64,000 nt of DNA from Pirellula sp. (GTDB taxonomy: Bacteria > Planctomycetota > Planctomycetia > Pirellulales > PNKZ01), in contig PNKZ01000004.1 in NCBI GenBank assembly GCA_013822735.1, positions 186,001 through 250,000 on the forward strand, written 5' to 3'. Of this stretch, positions 60,735 through 64,000 are shown piece by piece. Each line of letters starts with the position of its first letter. Positions within the stretch are counted from its first letter, which is position 1. The notes under the pieces are model-generated. The model saw nothing but the letters and a program-made list of their open reading frames with translations. It was not told where the DNA came from and searched no databases. Both the position numbers and the translations under genes were made by a program.

Positions 60735-61634
60735 TTAAATTCCCAGCGCGCCCAAGATAAATGGCGCACCGATAATGATCAGGCAGGCGATCATGATCAC
60801 CATGCCCGGAAGGACGATATTCACTTGCGCCGTACCGGCGGCTTTTTCGGCCCATTGCGAACGTTTGAGCCGCATCTGTTCCGCTTGTAATCGGAACGTC
60901 TGCGCCATCGGAGTGCCGAACTCGTTTCCTTTGTTCACCATGAAGACAAGTTCTGCCACGTCGTCGTCGGGCACTCGCTGTTGGAAGCGTTGCAGACTTT
61001 CGTTCAGCGGACGGCCGAGATTGATCTCGCTGACGATGATCGAAAGCTCGTCTCCCAGCGGATGGCCGCGCAGGTCGCGCACCAGGGTATTTAAGCCGTC
61101 CATGAGCCCCCCGCCGGCCTCGAGCATGAGCGCCATCAAGTCGACGGCGAACGGCAACCGTCGCTTGACGAGCGACGTTCGGCTCTCGGCCTTCTTCGCC
61201 ACACTGCTCACGGCGTTGTACTGCAGAAAGGCGGTGGCGGCGACGGCAAGCACCACGCCAAGCCCGGGCCCACCCATCAGAAAGCCGAGCATGAATCCAA
61301 TGCCGCCGCCGATCAATCCTTCCACGAGCTTCACGGCGAGAAACTCCTCCGGCTTCCACGGCAACGGTTCGCCCGCGGAAACGAGCTGCGTCGCCAGCTT
61401 CGGAAGTTTACCGCCGCGGCGATACCATTGCGACAATTCGTCGACGATCGGTTCGAACCAGCGGTAGGCGGAGTTTCCCTTACGCAAGGCGATCCGTCGC
61501 GACGCTTCAAACTCCCACGTAGCCGCCGTTTTCGGCAAAGGCCGATTTACGGAACGTTGGATCCATGCGGTGAGCGCAGCCGTTCCGAGCCCGGCAAAGG
61601 TACTGGCGGCGAGAAGTAATTGGGCTCGTTCCAT
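60735..61634 (-). CDS. tadC: Tad-type inner-membrane platform protein TadC (T2SS F family)
   Basis: 299 residues of the type II secretion F family. The core helical segment is RRLPFAVDLMALMLEAGGGLMDG, with EINLGRPLNESLQRFQQRV and VNKGNEFGTPMAQTFRLQAEQMR, then a closing membrane pair (VNIVLPGMVIMIACLIII). Extra hydrophobic segments lie at residues about 5-25 and 110-140. With TadB it forms the platform that the TadA ATPase acts on to extend a fine pilus or secrete proteins. Spaced 21 bases from tadB and 6 from the FHA gene. Confidence 0.9.
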   Translation of the reverse strand: MERAQLLLAASTFAGLGTAALTAWIQRSVNRPLPKTAATWEFEASRRIALRKGNSAYRWFEPIVDELSQWYRRGGKLPKLATQLVSAGEPLPWKPEEFLAVKLVEGLIGGGIGFMLGFLMGGPGLGVVLAVAATAFLQYNAVSSVAKKAESRTSLVKRRLPFAVDLMALMLEAGGGLMDGLNTLVRDLRGHPLGDELSIIVSEINLGRPLNESLQRFQQRVPDDDVAELVFMVNKGNEFGTPMAQTFRLQAEQMRLKRSQWAEKAAGTAQVNIVLPGMVIMIACLIIIGAPFILGALGI

Positions 61635-61655
61635 GTTGATATGACGCTGGTTCCG

Positions 61656-62510
61656 CTAAACGTCCAAACTCAAGATGCGATTAGCCCACCGCACGGCGGC
61701 ATACACGATGACGATCACAAAGACGAGGACGACCTGGCCGAGGATCGTCGTAAATAAGAGCGCGGTCCCCTCAGGATTCAAAAAGTAGAACAAGCCGAGA
61801 AACACCGCCGGAAACGCCGCGAGCATCACGACGACCTTGCGACCGCTTTCAGTATCCGCTTCGAGCTTACGTTCGAGGCGTTGATTCTCCTGCAAGCTCC
61901 GACTAATCCGTTCGAGCGCGTCAGTAATCCTCCCGCCACGCTCTAAGCTGACCAAAAGCGCCGAAGTGAACAATGTGAAGCCGTCGAGCTTCAGGCGGTC
62001 GCGGGCTTGAATCAGCGCCTCGGAAAGGGGTCGGCCGCCGCGATAGTCGCGCACGATGCGATGCAGCTCCGTCGCCAACGGCTCGGGCGTTTCTTGCGCG
62101 ACGTTCTCGATGCCCTGGGCCAACGAAAGCCCGGCACGCGTGGCGTTGGCGAGCGCCGTCACGGTGCCGACCAATTGATCGCGCAGCAACTTGCTGCGCC
62201 GATGGATCATGAGATGCAAGTAGAGCTTCGGCGCGACGTACACCAGATACACCGCGGCAAAGGCGACGGGCCACATCCCGAGGCCGATCGAAAACAGTAC
62301 GAACACCGCGGCCATCGCAATGCCCCACCAGCGCATCAGCTCCGGCATGCGATCGCTTCCGAGGCTCAGCGCATCAAGCATCGGCCGCACCTCGGCGACG
62401 TAGCGTACGGCCAAGCGATCCCAAAGCGGCATCACCAGTTGCACGACGTAAAACGCCGTCGCGCCGATGGCGATGCTCGAAGCGAAAAGTAGGATAGGTG
62501 CCAAATCCAT
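61656..62510 (-). CDS. tadB: Tad-type inner-membrane platform protein TadB (T2SS F family)
   Basis: 284 residues from ATG 62510; an upstream in-frame ATG would overlap tadA. T2SS F features: LVGTVTALANATRAGLSLAQG, EAQIENVA-like EGIENVAQETPEPLATELHR, GRPLSEALIQARDRL, LVSLERGGRITDALERISRS, LEADTESGRKVVVMLAAFPA and a hydrophobic C-terminus. It lies 29 bases after tadA and is one of the two platform components. Hydrophobic N-terminal spans begin at residue 2. Confidence 0.9.
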   Translation of the reverse strand: MDLAPILLFASSIAIGATAFYVVQLVMPLWDRLAVRYVAEVRPMLDALSLGSDRMPELMRWWGIAMAAVFVLFSIGLGMWPVAFAAVYLVYVAPKLYLHLMIHRRSKLLRDQLVGTVTALANATRAGLSLAQGIENVAQETPEPLATELHRIVRDYRGGRPLSEALIQARDRLKLDGFTLFTSALLVSLERGGRITDALERISRSLQENQRLERKLEADTESGRKVVVMLAAFPAVFLGLFYFLNPEGTALLFTTILGQVVLVFVIVIVYAAVRWANRILSLDV

Positions 62511-62539
62511 GATGTCGAACGATCGGCGCTCACGCAGAC

Positions 62540-64000
62540 TTAGAGATAGAACGTGTTCAAGTCCAACAAGCCGGTGCTGATCAGCTTTTCCATAAACGTC
62601 GGTAAGCAACCGGTCGGGCGAAGCATCGGCTTGCCGTCGACCGTTTCCAATTGAAACAGATCCTTCAACCGCATCTGTTTGGTGACCTCGTCATACTCCA
62701 CGACTTCGGCGATCTGCGTGACGCGGCGCGAGCCGTCGCGGAGTCGCGCTTGCTGAACGATGAGATCCACCGCCGAAGCGATCTGCCGATGGATCGACTC
62801 GACCGGCAAGTCGGCCGCCATTTGCACCAACACCTCGAGGCGCAAGATCACGTCTTCAGCGCTATTCGCGTGAATCGTGGTCATCGAGCCGTCGTGTCCG
62901 GTGTTCATGGCCTGGAGCATATCGAGCGACTCGCCCGAGCGGCATTCGCCGACGACGACACGGTCGGGCCGCATACGGAGAGCGTTCTTCACGAGATCGC
63001 GAATCGTGTACTCGCCGCGTCCTTCGACGTTGGCCCCTTTCGTTTCGAGCCGCACGACGTGTTCTTTGGCCAGCTGCAATTCGGCCGTGTCTTCGATCGT
63101 AACGATGCGTTCCTTGTCAGGAATGAAGTCGCTCAAGCAATTGAGCAGCGTGGTTTTACCGCTCCCGGTGCCGCCGGCAATGATGATGTTGGCGCGCGAC
63201 AACACGGCTGCCTTGAGAAAGGCCGCTACCGTCGGCGTCAGGCTCCCCTTGGCGATCAGGTCGTCGACTTTCAACCGTCGCGATGGGAACTTGCGAATGG
63301 TGATGCACGGACCGCTAACGGCCAGCGGCGGAATCACGGCGTTGACGCGACTCCCGTCCCACAGCCGGGCATCCACGAGCGGCTGCGACTTGTCGATGCG
63401 CCGCCCCACGCGCGAGACAATCCGTTCGATAATCGCCAACGTTGTTTCGTCCGACGTGAAGCGACGGCCCGAATTCTCCAGCACGCCCGACTTCTCGATG
63501 TAAATATGCTCGCGGTCGACGACCATGATTTCCGACACCGTCGGCACGCGGAGCAAATCTTCGAGCGGACCGTAGCCGAAGACGATGTCTTTGATTTGCT
63601 TCTTGAGGTAGCGAAAGGCCAGGTATTCGCGAAAGTCGCGATGCACGGCATCGGCCTGGGCCGCAAACGCGGGCCAAAACTTGCGTTCGACGGCTTCCAG
63701 ACGTTCCGTAAGAGGCGCCGACGCAGGGATCTCCAACTGCCGGGTCAACCGCAGGTTGGTCTCCTGCATTTCCCGTTCGCGATCGGCTACGATGGAAAGA
63801 ATGCGACTCCAGGGAGCGCCGCCGGCGAGCGAGTTGTCCACGGTCGCGGCCGACGAATTGAGCATATCGTTCAGCATTTCGCTACGAAGCGCATGGCCGG
63901 CGACGTGCAAAATGAGCGCGTCGTTCTCCGCTTTGAGCAATCCGCGTAGCCGAGCGATCTCTTCGATGTTGTGCTCGAGCACGAGGAGGTATTCGTCGGT
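62540..64000 (-). CDS. tadA: Tad-system ATPase TadA/CpaF (5' end beyond window)
   Basis: At least 486 codons; the frame stays open through 64000, and the GTG at 63982 has no good ribosome site, so the N-terminus is probably outside the window. The secretion-ATPase core is complete: FGYGPLEDLLRVPTVSEIMV, IIAGGTGSGKTTLLNCLSD (Walker A), ALRMRPDRVVVGECRSGESL (Walker B and Asp box), MNTGHDGSMTTIHANSAEDV (His box). The visible N-terminal part (LVLEHNIEEIARLRGLLKAE) is helical. It powers pilus assembly or Tad secretion in the cytoplasm; tadB follows 29 bases downstream. Confidence 0.93.
   Translation of the reverse strand, partial: TDEYLLVLEHNIEEIARLRGLLKAENDALILHVAGHALRSEMLNDMLNSSAATVDNSLAGGAPWSRILSIVADREREMQETNLRLTRQLEIPASAPLTERLEAVERKFWPAFAAQADAVHRDFREYLAFRYLKKQIKDIVFGYGPLEDLLRVPTVSEIMVVDREHIYIEKSGVLENSGRRFTSDETTLAIIERIVSRVGRRIDKSQPLVDARLWDGSRVNAVIPPLAVSGPCITIRKFPSRRLKVDDLIAKGSLTPTVAAFLKAAVLSRANIIIAGGTGSGKTTLLNCLSDFIPDKERIVTIEDTAELQLAKEHVVRLETKGANVEGRGEYTIRDLVKNALRMRPDRVVVGECRSGESLDMLQAMNTGHDGSMTTIHANSAEDVILRLEVLVQMAADLPVESIHRQIASAVDLIVQQARLRDGSRRVTQIAEVVEYDEVTKQMRLKDLFQLETVDGKPMLRPTGCLPTFMEKLISTGLLDLNTFYL

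Overview
The window looks like a chromosomal segment of a planctomycete, most likely of the Pirellulales. The evidence is the combination of gene types: two formylglycine-dependent sulfatases and a sulfotransferase, two DUF1080 (3-keto-disaccharide hydrolase) proteins, a large cysteine-rich secreted surface protein, caspase-like proteases with signal peptides, a kinase-like protein joined to putative-Ig/cadherin-like domains and TPRs, many short intergenic gaps, and a G+C-rich coding sequence. There are no rRNAs, transposases, phage genes or CRISPR arrays. One tRNA gene, tRNA-Arg(ACG), is present.

Layout. 1-5.9 kb: a secreted surface protein; a two-gene operon (amidinotransferase-fold hydrolase plus LOR/SDH-domain ornithine cyclodeaminase) that looks like a split form of the cyanobacterial arginine dihydrolase/ornithine cyclodeaminase fusion; and an Arg/Asp/His-rich disordered protein with a good sigma70-type promoter. 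6.0-11.3 kb: a ribose-type ABC importer operon (binding lipoprotein, double ATPase, permease) ending in a PLP decarboxylase. 11.3-17.3 kb: a PQQ-propeller protein, the ribosome-rescue hydrolase ArfB, and a minus-strand sugar-phosphate operon pgi-rpiA-pgl-rpe. 17.5-27.5 kb: a GH13 enzyme, an exported DJ-1-like protein, tsaB, a phosphoesterase, yidC (with an unusual PDZ insertion), mnmE, and an alpha/beta-hydrolase-CapA fusion. 27.8-40.8 kb: a pair of amidohydrolases with partly degenerate modules, two DUF1080 proteins, two methyltransferases, a glycosyltransferase coupled to a Tat-exported HExxH lipoprotein, a complex inverted-repeat element, YqgE/AlgH and an EamA transporter. 41.1-47.8 kb: tRNA-Arg with terminator, then sulfatase, beta-lactamase-like hydrolase, unknown secreted protein, sulfotransferase and a second sulfatase.

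47.9-64 kb is the most unusual part. On the plus strand are five genes for predicted exported or membrane proteins: caspase-like protease, unknown protein with a Cys cluster, patatin-like protein that seems to lack the catalytic Asp, a second caspase-like protease with a PDZ-like C-terminus, and a HEAT-repeat/two-TM/DUF900 alpha/beta hydrolase. They form a tight row that I do not recognise as a described system. They meet, with one base between, a minus-strand operon tadA-tadB-tadC-FHA-kinase of a Tad-type secretion/pilus system. In that operon the FHA protein lacks the usual phosphopeptide-binding residues and the kinase lacks the VAIK lysine and DFG motif, so both look like degenerate signalling modules used as scaffolds.

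All functions are read from motifs and gene order by eye; no database search was run.
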